Origin: JAFEDN01 sp963818985
GTDB taxonomy: Bacteria; Pseudomonadota; Gammaproteobacteria; Coxiellales; Coxiellaceae
Direction: 5' to 3'
Length of the DNA: 44,890 nt
NCBI GenBank assembly: GCA_963818985.1
Contig: CAWFUJ010000002.1
Coordinates: 1 to 44,890 of the forward strand
Program-made: the position numbers and the translations under genes
Notes under the pieces: generated by a model
The model's input: the letters and a program-made list of their open reading frames with translations, nothing else
The model's database searches: none
Told to the model about the DNA's origin: nothing
Part shown: in pieces, positions 18,271 through 27,100 of the stretch
Position numbering within the stretch: position 1 is the stretch's first letter
Layout of the letters: the number at the start of each line of letters is the position of its first letter

Positions 18271-19155
18271 ATGTCGTCAGAGCATCATTCCGGCAAGTAT
18301 TATTTACCCAATCCCAGTTATTGGCCAATTATTGGCTCGATAGCAATTTTCTGTTTACTGGTGGGTGCTGCTAACTGGATACATAAAAACGCCATCGGCC
18401 CTTATCTATTTGGCTTAGGCGCAATTATTTTAGCTATTATGTTATTTGGATGGTTTGGCACGGTCATTAGAGAAACCCGAGCGGGTTTATTGAATGATCC
18501 CCAAGTAGATCGTTCCTTTCGATGGGGGATGGTTTGGTTTATTTTCAGTGAGGTGATGTTTTTCGTCGCTTTTTTTGGAGCACTTTTCTACGCTAGAACT
18601 TTTATAGTGCCATGGTTAGGAGGTCAAGGCATAGGTACCATGACTCACTTGCTGTTATGGCCTCAATTTAATGCAAGCTGGCCGGTGACTACCACACCTA
18701 ACCCGGCATTGTTCCAAGGTCCGCAACAAATTGTAGAGACCTGGGGAATCCCGGCGATTAATACCGCTATTTTACTCAGCAGTGGTGTCACCATCACGAT
18801 TGCCCATTGGGGAGTTTTAAAAGATCGGCGCACACAAATGATGATCGCCCAATTTGCGACGATTCTTCTTGGCCTTTTGTTCTTAGGAATGCAAGCCCAT
18901 GAATATATGAAGGCTTATACAGAATTGGGATTAAAATTAAATGCAGGAATTTACGGGACTACGTTTTTTATGCTGACCGGCTTTCACGCATTGCACGTCA
19001 CCATTGGCACGATTATGCTCATCGTTATTTTTTGGCGAATGACACGAGGAGATATCAACAGCCAAGAGCATTTTGGCTTTGAGGCCGCCTCGTGGTATTG
19101 GCATTTTGTCGACGTGGTTTGGTTAATTTTATTTATTTGTGTTTATTGGTTATAA
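18271..19155 (+). CDS. coxC: Cytochrome c oxidase subunit III
   Basis: Subunit III is a seven-helix core subunit that stabilises the oxidase and contacts its proton-uptake region. I place the start at ATG 18271 (294 aa) because AAGGA lies 6 bases upstream and the protein then begins SSEHHSGKYYLPNPSYWPIIG, as in the family; the open frame continues upstream only through a palindromic repeat. Visible family blocks are FGWFGTVIRETRAGL, DRSFRWGMVWFIFSEVMFF, the WGIPAINTAILLSSGVTIT helix, GTTFFMLTGFHALHVTIGT and the C-terminal ASWYWHFVDVVWLILFICVYW. In contrast to coxB/coxA/ctaG just upstream it is completely intact. Confidence 0.96.
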   Translation: MSSEHHSGKYYLPNPSYWPIIGSIAIFCLLVGAANWIHKNAIGPYLFGLGAIILAIMLFGWFGTVIRETRAGLLNDPQVDRSFRWGMVWFIFSEVMFFVAFFGALFYARTFIVPWLGGQGIGTMTHLLLWPQFNASWPVTTTPNPALFQGPQQIVETWGIPAINTAILLSSGVTITIAHWGVLKDRRTQMMIAQFATILLGLLFLGMQAHEYMKAYTELGLKLNAGIYGTTFFMLTGFHALHVTIGTIMLIVIFWRMTRGDINSQEHFGFEAASWYWHFVDVVWLILFICVYWL

Positions 19156-19161
19156 AAAATT

Positions 19162-19189
19162 ATTCCCTCTCCCACCAGGGAGAGGGAAT
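19162..19189. repeat. CCCTCTCCC hairpin repeat (copy 1), between coxC and the DUF2909 gene
   Basis: Perfect 12-bp arms ATTCCCTCTCCC / GGGAGAGGGAAT around an ACCA loop, located between two convergent stops. It may serve as a bidirectional terminator; the same motif recurs at 22748, 30798 and 37424. Confidence 0.8.
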
Positions 19190-19194
19190 CTATA

Positions 19195-19401
19195 TCAAGG
19201 CAATATTCCGTGCGGGTGCAACCATCCAAAACTATAGGCTAATAATAAAAATAAAAATAAACAAACAGAGATAATAATTCGCCAAGTCAGGGCCTTGGCC
19301 ATATGCCCAGAATCTTTGCGGTATAGTAGATAGTATAAGGCGCTGATTAAACAATATAGAATGATTAATAAAATCACAATCACGACAAATTTTAATAGCA
19401 T
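19195..19401 (-). CDS. Small twin-transmembrane protein, DUF2909 family
   Basis: A 68-aa protein with two hydrophobic helices (about 3-26 and 43-62) joined by a short polar loop (YRKDSGHMAKALTWRI), ending FGWLHPHG. The KALTWRI then hydrophobic helix then GW..P.G pattern is that of DUF2909, usually encoded on the opposite strand beside coxC and surf1, exactly as here. The start ATG has GGAGGAA 6-12 bases upstream, a strong ribosome site. Its function is unknown; the constant neighbourhood suggests a link to oxidase assembly in the inner membrane. Confidence 0.87.
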   Translation of the reverse strand: MLLKFVVIVILLIILYCLISALYYLLYRKDSGHMAKALTWRIIISVCLFLFLLLAYSFGWLHPHGILP

Positions 19402-19475
19402 TTGTTCCTCCGTTTAACCATATAAATGGGTGATAGTCATGTCCACTGGCTTAGGGCGTATAAACTTGCAAACGC

Positions 19476-19593
19476 AGAAAGTTCAATTTTGCCTCAGGTT
19501 GAACGAAAAAATGACCGAGCAAGCGGAGCATACTCAGGTATGTGAGCATTGCGAGGGCATTTTTTCGTTCAACCTGAGCCAAAAGTGGACGTT
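19476..19593. repeat. Long palindromic element between the DUF2909 gene and surf1
   Basis: Perfect 21-bp arms (CTCAGGTTGAACG... at 19493-19513 and its complement at 19558-19578) enclose a 44-base centre that itself pairs (GAGCATACTCAGGTATGTGAGC). Outward the arms still match imperfectly (CAATTTTGC / CCAAAAGTGG). It occupies most of the gap that must hold the two divergent promoters. It is unrelated in sequence to the other two repeat families here. Confidence 0.8.
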
Positions 19594-19618
19594 CCTATCC
19601 ACAGGGTGATCTATTACC

Positions 19619-20329
19619 ATGTCTAGCTTATCATTTGGACCTTGGCTGTTCAGGCCTAGCTTGCTACCCACCGTAGCGGTATTACTGGTATTGCCATTAT
19701 TATTGTCATTAGGATTTTGGCAACTACACAGAGCTGAATTTAAACAACAACTGCTTGATCAGTTTGCCACACGCACCCAACAAAGCCCGCAGCCATTAAC
19801 AAGACATCCACCTAATTTTACGCCGATGCAAGTCACTGGATATTATGACAATCAGCATTCCATTTTATTCGATAACCGTATTGTCAACCATCAAGCTGGA
19901 TACGATATACTCACACCTTTTATACCACAAAATGATGGCCAAGTCTTGTTGGTTAATCGAGGTTGGGTTCCACGTCAAACAGAGATAAATCAAGGGACAC
20001 TTATACCAGTGAATGGTCAACAAACGATTGTAGGAATCACCCAAGTGCCTGAGCATAATATGGTCTTATCTCATTCCTCCATACCTGTGGCTTGGCCATT
20101 AATTATAGAAGATATTCGCTTCAAAGAGCTGGAGCATGAATTAAATAGACCTTTGTATCCATTTATTTTATTATTATCTACGGAGATGCCGCATGGTTTT
20201 ATTCGTCATTGGCAAACAATAAATACCATGAGTCCGCAACGACATATCGGTTATGCGGTGCAATGGTTTAGTTTAGCGCTCACATTAATGATTATATATT
20301 TAAAATTTAATATTAGAAGACGCCCATGA
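19619..20329 (+). CDS. SURF1-family cytochrome oxidase biogenesis protein
   Basis: SURF1 proteins help insert haem A into oxidase subunit I. The 236-aa product has the family layout: an N-terminal membrane helix (about 12-30) running into GFWQLHRAEFKQQLL, a periplasmic domain with VTGYYDNQHSILFDNR, GYDILTPFI and LLVNRGWVPR, and a C-terminal membrane helix (about 208-228) after QRHIGYAVQWFSLALT. Length is normal. ATG 19619 has AGGGTGAT about 10 bases upstream. Its stop overlaps the next start (ATGA), indicating coupling with the Sco-like gene. A long palindromic element lies just upstream. Confidence 0.93.
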   Translation: MSSLSFGPWLFRPSLLPTVAVLLVLPLLLSLGFWQLHRAEFKQQLLDQFATRTQQSPQPLTRHPPNFTPMQVTGYYDNQHSILFDNRIVNHQAGYDILTPFIPQNDGQVLLVNRGWVPRQTEINQGTLIPVNGQQTIVGITQVPEHNMVLSHSSIPVAWPLIIEDIRFKELEHELNRPLYPFILLLSTEMPHGFIRHWQTINTMSPQRHIGYAVQWFSLALTLMIIYLKFNIRRRP

Positions 20330-20886
20330 ATATCATGAAGAGTAGAAAAAAAACGATTGGAATTATCTCAATTTTAGTGTTGTTATTTATCATTCCGGTT
20401 ATTCTTGCAAAGTTTGTTTATGCGCATCAACAATTTTTACCTAAAACAACTGTCAACCATGGACAATTGATAAACCCGTCACTGGAGTTAGATAAACTAA
20501 AATTGAATCCTGCGCCGGCATCTGGGAAATGGTTACTATTGTTGATTCAGATGAGTCCTTGTGATCAAGTTTGTCAGCAAAATTTGTTCTACATGCGCCA
20601 AATTCAACAGGCTTTGGGTAAGAATTACGATCGTCTACAGCGCGTGGTCATTGTCAGCGACCATGATGCAGATCCTGAATTATTAGCAATGATAAAAGAC
20701 CCCTTTGCCGGGACATTGTTGACACAAATCAATTCTCAACAATTAAAGAAGGTGATACCGACACCACAAACGTGGTATGTGGCAGATCCACTGGGAAATA
20801 TGATGATGAGTTATGCATCTAATGCCAAACCAGATGATATACTCGCGGACTTAGAATATTTATTGAGGGCTTCTCAAATTGGCTAA
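20326..20886 (+). CDS. Membrane-anchored thioredoxin-fold (Sco-like) protein
   Basis: A 186-aa protein with one N-terminal membrane anchor (about 10-30) and a periplasmic domain with WLLLLIQMSPCDQVCQQN, where C79 and C83 form a CX3C pair as in Sco copper chaperones, followed by LFYMRQIQQALGKN and RVVIVSDHD strands of a thioredoxin fold. The conserved third copper ligand (His) of true Sco proteins is not obvious, so it may be a divergent Sco or a thiol-redox helper. It lies between surf1 and ctaA, overlapping both (4 and 8 bases), the position where gammaproteobacteria usually encode this type of protein. A role in CuA maturation is inferred from that context. Confidence 0.78.
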   Translation: MNIMKSRKKTIGIISILVLLFIIPVILAKFVYAHQQFLPKTTVNHGQLINPSLELDKLKLNPAPASGKWLLLLIQMSPCDQVCQQNLFYMRQIQQALGKNYDRLQRVVIVSDHDADPELLAMIKDPFAGTLLTQINSQQLKKVIPTPQTWYVADPLGNMMMSYASNAKPDDILADLEYLLRASQIG

Positions 20887-21907
20887 CTTCCATAGTTTAA
20901 CCAAAATTGCTTTAATTTTAGCGATCTTAGTAATTATGCTCGGAGCTTTCACTCGTTTAACTGATGCGGGGTTGGGATGCCCAGACTGGCCTGGGTGCTA
21001 TGGACGCATCGTTCTGCCAGACACTCAGTCAGGGTTAGGTGCTGCACAACAAGCCTTCCCTCAGCAACCCATTGTTGCACACAAAGCATGGACAGAAATG
21101 ATACACCGTTATTTAGCAGGTACATTGGCGGTCCTAGTGTTAATTTTATCCGTGTGGAGTTTTTTTCGGCGAGGGGAGAACGGTCAACGGCAAGTGATCG
21201 TGCCGATCTTATTAATCGGGGTCATAATTTTTCAAGCAATTTTAGGGATGTGGACAGTCACATTAAAGTTATTGCCGTTAGTCGTAACGGGACATTTAAT
21301 GGGTGGCATGGCGACTGCAGCATTATTATGTTGGCTGATGATGGCAAGTCGTCCGTCAGCAAAGAATTTCTGTCCAAAATTTTATATGATGAGACCTTGG
21401 TTAATAGTTGGATTGTTGGTTTTAATTGTTCAATTATTTGTCGGCGCGTGGACAAGTACGAATTATGCCGCGTTGGCTTGTCCCGATTTCCCATATTGCC
21501 AAGGATCATTACTCACGCATTTACAATGGAAGACAGCGTTTAATTTCCTAAGTCCAATTGGCCCTAATTATGAGGGAGGATTATTGGCCATAGATGCTCG
21601 AATGACCATTCATATCGTGCATCGCTATTGGGCATTAATTACTTTCATGTATTTACTTCCCCTTTCGTTGGCATTAATTATCGCCAAAGAGTTTTCGAGG
21701 TTGCGTAGCTTGGGTTATTGGATGTTGCTATTGCTGCTGTTACAAGTTGCTTTAGGCATACTGAATGTCGTTGAAATGTTACCTCTTGCAATTGCTGTGG
21801 CACATAACGGTGTGGCAGCTTTATTGTTAATCTGCACTGTCGCGATTTTGCAGCAGCTGTATCATGGTTTGTCTGGAGAAAGTCATGCAGTCAAACATCT
21901 GTCATGA
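20879..21907 (+). CDS. ctaA: Haem A synthase (CtaA/Cox15)
   Basis: CtaA oxidises the C8 methyl of haem O to give haem A, in the inner membrane. The 342-aa product has eight predicted helices in two four-helix halves. Visible are GAFTRLTDAGLGCPDWPGCYG with the cysteine loop, HKAWTEMIHRYLAGTLAV and VTGHLMGGMATAALL histidine helices, ACPDFPYCQGSL as the second cysteine loop, and MTIHIVHRYWALITF and AIAVAHNGVAALLL in the second half. The start is TTG 20879, overlapping the end of the Sco-like gene; it is chosen because the protein then starts right before the first helix. The downstream ctaB start lies inside its last codons. Confidence 0.95.
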   Translation: MANFHSLTKIALILAILVIMLGAFTRLTDAGLGCPDWPGCYGRIVLPDTQSGLGAAQQAFPQQPIVAHKAWTEMIHRYLAGTLAVLVLILSVWSFFRRGENGQRQVIVPILLIGVIIFQAILGMWTVTLKLLPLVVTGHLMGGMATAALLCWLMMASRPSAKNFCPKFYMMRPWLIVGLLVLIVQLFVGAWTSTNYAALACPDFPYCQGSLLTHLQWKTAFNFLSPIGPNYEGGLLAIDARMTIHIVHRYWALITFMYLLPLSLALIIAKEFSRLRSLGYWMLLLLLLQVALGILNVVEMLPLAIAVAHNGVAALLLICTVAILQQLYHGLSGESHAVKHLS

Positions 21908-22781
21908 TTATTTAGAACTTTGCAAACCAAGGGTGGTAGCGCTGATGACATTAACTGCGATTGTTGCAATGTTTTTGGCATCTCCTCCCGGTGAGCTGTC
22001 CTGGCGTATCTTACTTTTAGGTAGCCTAGGCATTACCTTAGCGGCATGTTCTGGAGGAGTCATTAATCATTTAATTGACCGAAGAATTGACGCGATAATG
22101 ACGCGTACTCAGCGGAGGCCATTAGCCGCAGGTCGTATCAAGCCTCGGCAAGCGGGTTTATGGGCGGCTGGTTTAATCATTGCCAGCATGGTCATTTTAA
22201 TCTTGTGGGTCAATACAGTTGTGGCTTTACTTAGCTTTTTAGCCATGGTTGGATATGCGGGCATCTATACTTTGTTTTTAAAAAGAGCGACTCCGCAGAA
22301 TATCGTGATCGGCGGATTGGCAGGTGCTATGCCGCCTCTATTAGGGTGGACTGCGGTGACCGGTCAAATTGAAGTTCCAGGATTATTGCTGGTTTTAATC
22401 ATTTACACTTGGACTCCGCCGCATTTTTGGGCCTTGGCTATCCATCGCTATGCTGACTATAGCAAAGCGAATATTCCCATGTTGCCTGTTACCCATGGGA
22501 TTCAATTTACTCGTTTAAGCATCTTGTTATACACCATATTGATGATAGCTGTTACCTATTTACCCTTTATTTTGAATGAAAATGGCTGGATTTATGCAAT
22601 AGGTGTGAGCGTGCTTAACCTTATTTTTTTATACTACGCGATTAATTTATATCGAGATAAACATCCTCGTTATGCATTCGCCACCTTTCGTTACTCAATT
22701 TTTTATTTAATGTTATTATTTTTGCTCTTGTTGATTGACCATTTCATTTCCCCTCTCCCATCCGGAAGAGGGTTAGGGTGA
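21885..22781 (+). CDS. ctaB: Protohaem IX farnesyltransferase (haem O synthase)
   Basis: CtaB/CyoE attaches a farnesyl chain to haem B, giving haem O, the substrate of CtaA. I choose ATG 21885 (298 aa) over the earlier ATG 21864 because GGAG lies 7 bases before it and the protein then begins HDYLELCKPRVVAL as in the family. The prenyl-diphosphate-binding region NHLIDRRIDAIMTRTQRRPL and second loop YTWTPPHFWALAIHRYADY are intact, with about eight to nine helices. The last ten residues (SPLPSGRGLG) are encoded by a copy of the CCCTCTCCC repeat, so the natural C-terminus has been replaced or extended by repeat sequence. It overlaps ctaA by 23 bases. Confidence 0.95.
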   Translation: MQSNICHDYLELCKPRVVALMTLTAIVAMFLASPPGELSWRILLLGSLGITLAACSGGVINHLIDRRIDAIMTRTQRRPLAAGRIKPRQAGLWAAGLIIASMVILILWVNTVVALLSFLAMVGYAGIYTLFLKRATPQNIVIGGLAGAMPPLLGWTAVTGQIEVPGLLLVLIIYTWTPPHFWALAIHRYADYSKANIPMLPVTHGIQFTRLSILLYTILMIAVTYLPFILNENGWIYAIGVSVLNLIFLYYAINLYRDKHPRYAFATFRYSIFYLMLLFLLLLIDHFISPLPSGRGLG

Positions 22782-22786
22782 GGGGA
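22748..22786. repeat. CCCTCTCCC repeat (copy 2), overlapping the end of ctaB
   Basis: TTCCCCTCTCCC, then GAAGAGGGTTAGGG and TGAGGGGAA: outer arms pair TTCCCCTC with GAGGGGAA. It matches the copy at 30798 in its TAGGGTGAGGGG tail. Confidence 0.8.
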
Positions 22787-22809
22787 AGCTGAATAAAGGA
22801 GAATGAGAA

Positions 22810-23094
22810 ATTAATACGCAACACATTTGCATTCACGCAATCATTTCCGGCAAAGTTCAAGGTGTTTATTTTCGCAATTTTACTCAGCGTCTAGCGCAAT
22901 TATTGCAATTAACGGGTTGGGTAAAAAACTTAAGAGATGGAAAGGTTGAAACCATAGCCTGTGGGCCGAAAAAATTAGTGACCGATTTTATAACCGGTTT
23001 ACATCAAGGCCCGCCAACAGCAAAAGTCAGTGACGTTTGCTGGGAAGAAGTTCCCCCGCAAACATTCACTGACTTTAGCATACGCTACGATTAA
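22810..23094 (+). CDS. Acylphosphatase, probably with an ATT start
   Basis: Acylphosphatases are small enzymes that hydrolyse carboxyl-phosphate bonds. The frame encodes the family signature HAIISGKVQGVYFRNFTQ with the phosphate-binding loop and its Arg, then the catalytic Asn in GWVKNLRDGKVE, and ends FTDFSIRYD, giving 94 aa, the normal size. No ATG, GTG or TTG exists in frame before the phosphate loop: the frame is closed by TGA at 22804, and the first later start (TTG 22903) would remove the active-site Arg. ATT at 22810 follows AAGGAG by 8 bases and is the best start, unless a base is missing after the ATG at 22803. The neighbours are ctaB and an exported protein; no functional link is seen. 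Confidence 0.82.
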   Translation: MNTQHICIHAIISGKVQGVYFRNFTQRLAQLLQLTGWVKNLRDGKVETIACGPKKLVTDFITGLHQGPPTAKVSDVCWEEVPPQTFTDFSIRYD

Positions 23095-23100
23095 TGCATA

Positions 23101-23631
23101 TTAATATCTAACGTGCCATCCTGGTGGTATTTCTCCATTAATGCTTCGTTCACAGCGATTTAGAGCATGACGTGCATCAAATTTATTTGGGTAAGAGCCG
23201 TATCTTGCTCCGCCACGCAGACAAGGACCAACTTTTATATGACAATCAGTGTTAACTCGGACATAAAAATCACGGGTTACTTGAACGTCACGGCAAAAGC
23301 CATGTTGACCGCAACGTCTGACGATACGGGTGGCTTGGACATGACGATGAACTGGAAAGTAGCAAACATTATAGCCACCATACCCTGGATGGCCAACTCG
23401 TTCTACGGTAACCGTTCTACCAGGCTGACCGTTGCGTTCTACAGTCACAGTTCTACCGGGTTGACCATTACGTTCTACCGTGACGGTTTTAGATGATGGT
23501 CCAGCTGACTCAACAGACATGGTTGAACCAGTTGGCTCATTTTGTATATCTTGATCTTGTGCATAAACGCCGCCGCAAAACAAAAGGCCGGCTGCAGCAC
23601 AAGCAGTTGCTATTTTAACTAATTTTTTCAT
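23101..23631 (-). CDS. Secreted cysteine-containing protein with 12-residue tandem repeats
   Basis: I do not recognise the family. The start is the ATG at 23631 (MKKLVKI), spaced 7 bases from a perfect GGAGGT; an earlier ATG at 23646 overlaps that ribosome site. A clear signal peptide (residues 1-24, ending GGVYA) is followed by an acidic stretch and three tandem units of TVTVERNGQPGR (49-60, 61-72, and a diverged copy 73-84). The mature C-terminal domain holds six cysteines (C90, C107, C113, C130, C137, C160), suggesting disulfides, with many His/Arg/Tyr. Total 176 aa. Its stop lies 6 bp from the convergent acylphosphatase stop. It is probably periplasmic or surface-exposed; function is not evident. 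Confidence 0.8.
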   Translation of the reverse strand: MKKLVKIATACAAAGLLFCGGVYAQDQDIQNEPTGSTMSVESAGPSSKTVTVERNGQPGRTVTVERNGQPGRTVTVERVGHPGYGGYNVCYFPVHRHVQATRIVRRCGQHGFCRDVQVTRDFYVRVNTDCHIKVGPCLRGGARYGSYPNKFDARHALNRCERSINGEIPPGWHVRY

Positions 23632-23817
23632 ACTAATTACCTCCATAGACTATGAATTCGCGGCGAGTGTGTTTTCTATAGTGTGTATTCTTGCCGCACA
23701 TATCAATTCTAGCAGACTTTTTGGTCAAAAACAGGTCAAGTGCGCCAACCGTGTCACCGCGAATCTTCAACTCTATTGTTACAGAAAATATCGATTCTGT
23801 CATCCCAAAAAAAACCT

Positions 23818-23988
23818 GTCATCCCGGAAAATGCGTAGCGTTTATCCGGGACCCAGGATGAATATTTTTTTTAATCATAATCCCGATAATACTTGTGTTA
23901 TTCATACAATTATGTGTAAAAAAACAACATATAAATACCGCCATTCATCCTGGGTCCCGGATAAACGCTACGCGTTTTCCGGGATGAC
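23818..23988. mobile_element. MITE-like element: 46-bp inverted arms of the GTCATCCC family around an 79-bp centre
   Basis: The left arm (23818-23863) and the right arm (23943-23988) are complementary at 45 of 46 positions, start GTCATCCCGGAAAA and contain GGGACCCAGGATGAAT at the inner ends. Each arm is itself partly palindromic (ATGCGTAGCGTTTATCCGGG). The centre is AT-rich and non-coding. It lies upstream of the large OTU gene. The structure resembles a miniature non-autonomous element; no target duplication was identified. An extra half core (CTGTCATCCC) precedes it at 23797. Confidence 0.7.
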
Positions 23989-24129
23989 ATTTTCCTGGAT
24001 AGACGCATTTAGTATTTTATGTTGGAATTAATAGTTTAAGCAGTTTTTCTTACAGGCTTTGTTGACTTTTTCTGCATGGTTTGTTAGCGTGATGCTGCAA
24101 TTTCCTAAAATAAAAAGTACAGTGAATAT

Positions 24130-24146
24130 TTTAAGGTTTTGTTAAT
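24130..24146 (+). promoter_or_regulatory. Possible PmrA-type box upstream of the OTU gene
   Basis: TTTAAG, five bases, GTTAAT matches the YTTAAK-N5-YTTAAK PmrA pattern at 11 of 12 defined positions, and further TTAA words follow at 24147 and 24152. The area is AT-rich, so chance is possible, and it lies only 22-38 bases before the start codon. Confidence 0.25.
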
Positions 24147-24167
24147 TTAAGTTAATAGGAAAAATAT

Positions 24168-27100
24168 ATGTCCAAGAGACCCTCTCCCGAACAATCAAGA
24201 ACATCAACCTTACACAAGTCCGAACAGGAAAGACTGGAAATGGAGCAGCAAATAGCGGCTACAAAGTTTGATTTAGACACTGCTAAAAAAGCAATCGAAG
24301 AATACCAAGAAAGAAAATTATATCTAAATAAAAAAATACAAGAACTTAATACAAAAGCCGAGAATTTTTTTGGAATGTTTACATCTGAGAAGCCGAGGTC
24401 TGAGCATGAACTTTGTCAAACAGGACTAATAAACTATGATCGAAAAATTCAAAAACAAAATAGAGTAAAGAACGAATTACAAGAAAAATTGAGGATGCAA
24501 GAGCTCGAGCTTGAGGAATATAAAAAAAATAAAGAGCTGGAGAAAAACTCAAAAAAAGCAGCCCAAGAGATAATTGCAAAACAGGAGGCAATGAAGGAGA
24601 AGCCAAAGTTAAGTAATTTAACATTTACTCTGTTAGATGGAGAAGAAAAAAAGCGTGAAGAAGGTGAACGAAAAGAGACTGAGCGCAAAAGAGAACTTCA
24701 AGGATTAAAATCGGAATTGGAAACAAAAATTTCTTCAGTACGTTCGACCTACAAAGAAGTTGAAAAATTAGAACAAGAATTTAAAACTGGTCTTAAACAA
24801 ACATTATCCGCAAAACAACAAAAAGTAATTTCCAATATTTTGAAAGATTTATTGCAAAATATTACCGCCAAGCCGCATTTATATGATGACTCAAACCCAA
24901 CCCATAAAGCTAGGCTGGTTTTGATATCTTTAATTGAAGATAATGCCAAAAAAATCAAGCTCGTCGTTGCAACCATGTATCAAATATTGCAAATGATCTA
25001 TCACCCGGCTTTGCATGAGGCGCACTTTGCAAGTTCTACATCGCTTGATCCAAAGATAGAGTCAAAATTAGGGGAAATTCAAGGAAAAATGGCAGATGAA
25101 GGGGTTAAGGAAAGCAAAGATTTACAATCCGAGAAAAACACGCTAGAAGCATTACAGTTAAATGCAAAGCGTCAACAAGAAGAATGGCAACAATTAATGT
25201 TTTGGTTAGAACCAGTCACGGAAGAGGCTAAAGGTGACAAGACGATTAGTGTGCCAAACCAAGCACAAATATTGAAGAAGGAATTTGAAAAACTTCAAAA
25301 ATCTTTAACTGAATCTGCAGCCAGTTATGATGCAATTATTCCTGATCGAATTAAAGAAGTTAAGAAGGAAATCAAAAAATTACAGGGTGAAGAAAAAATA
25401 CTTGCAGATTCAACTTCTATGTTTCTAAGGGATGATAAAAATGCTGTCATTAAAATGGCCGTTGAAACTTGCAAGATTCCTCTTGGCAATTATCTTAATA
25501 TTAGTAAGGAGAAATCAGTCCGTCGGCAGCTCCTCGTCGACTTACAAAGCTTTTTCCATGAAATAAATTACTTAATTATGTTTAAAAAACCAAAATCTTT
25601 AATTCCAGACACTTCAACGCAAGTAAGAAATGATAACCAATCAGAAATAAAAAACGTATCAGCACCGCAAGATAGAAGACCTATATTGACGGTGATGCAG
25701 GACCTTTACCAACTATCTGGAAGAAGCAAAAAACAGGCCTTACTAGCCGCGCAAGCCTTTGGTAAGGTTCTTAATCAACCAATCGCCCCTCAATCTATAT
25801 TGAATGAAATTCAAATAGGGAGTTTAGAAAATGAGAGTCTGCAATCCATTGAGGAATTGAAAGGCGAAATTGTAATGAAGGATATTAGAACAGTAGCCCA
25901 AGACTATAAAACAGAGCGTGCTTTAGGCACTGTACCCATCACTCTGGTTTTGGATGCGTTACAAATTTGGAAGAATTTTATCGAAGAAGAAGCTCAAAAA
26001 GAAGAGGGGACGTTTTACCTTTTGGATGCAAGCAAAGCAATAGGGCGGGAGAAAGCAGGATATTTAAAAACTATAGCTAAAAGCTTAGATTCAATCATTC
26101 TAAATTTGAACGATGCCTGCATACCATTTAGAGAAAAAATAAAGCAGATGGAGAGCATTCGAGCTGATCTGGTTAAACAGATGGATATGCTAAATAACAG
26201 TTTAAACACTTCTCGAGTGCAAGGGACTCAGGAGCAATTGGCTACATTAGCTGAAAGTTTACGTTTGCCGGCCCTCCCCATTTCTTCGCATGCTAAAACA
26301 ATGACTAACAATAAGTTTTCTGTCGTTAGTCAGGCGGTCACCGTACGCACTCAGTTAGATCAGCTTTACCAAGAGTTAACTGCGGAACTTTTAGGCGCAT
26401 CGTCATATGGTGTGGATAGTCAAATATCCACCGTGATCAATGTATTGGGAAGGTTAGAAGAAAACTTAAAAAAAGAAGTTAAACCATTCGAATCAAAATT
26501 AGCATTAGATTCGTTAACACCTGCATTACAGGCAATCTATAGTGTAGAAAAAGGTTCAGCTGAGGAAGTTTTTTATACCAACTTAGAAAAAATCATGACA
26601 GGTTGGAGAAGCAAAACTAAAGCAATAGATGAGGAACTAAGCAAACTCGGTAGATTAGAAGATCAAAAGAGACCATCATCGCGAGTTAGTAAAGTTATTC
26701 AAAACTGGATGAAATCGGCTTCCCAAACCACACAAATGGTAGGTAAACAAAGAAACTCATACACGCTCTTAGTCGATGCACTACAAGAATATCGCGGCAA
26801 ATATGCAGAGGAAGATAAAACAATTGAACTAGATGAAAAGGCTCAGTTATTAGAAAAGGCAAAGTCACCAGAGAAAACTAGGTCATCGCTGGAGGTCAAA
26901 AAAGATCAGATGACTAAAGGTCAACAACTACTGCCAGAAGTCAAACAATCCGAAAATAAAGAGGCTGCACAAGATAATAGAACCTTTATGGAAAAGTTTA
27001 CGGCCGATTCCAAAAATACTAAGTTAGAAATTAAAGAATTTTTAACACGTCAGGAAGACGCAATTTCTAATCTAGAAGATAAAATTGCTCATTTCTTAGA

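Noticed and set aside
20977..21543. 188-codon plus-strand frame inside ctaA
   Set aside because: Shadow of a fully conserved ctaA reading frame; no independent support.
23669..24031. 120-codon plus-strand frame across the MITE-like element
   Set aside because: It is encoded by the two inverted arms and their spacer, so it is repeat sequence without a protein family.
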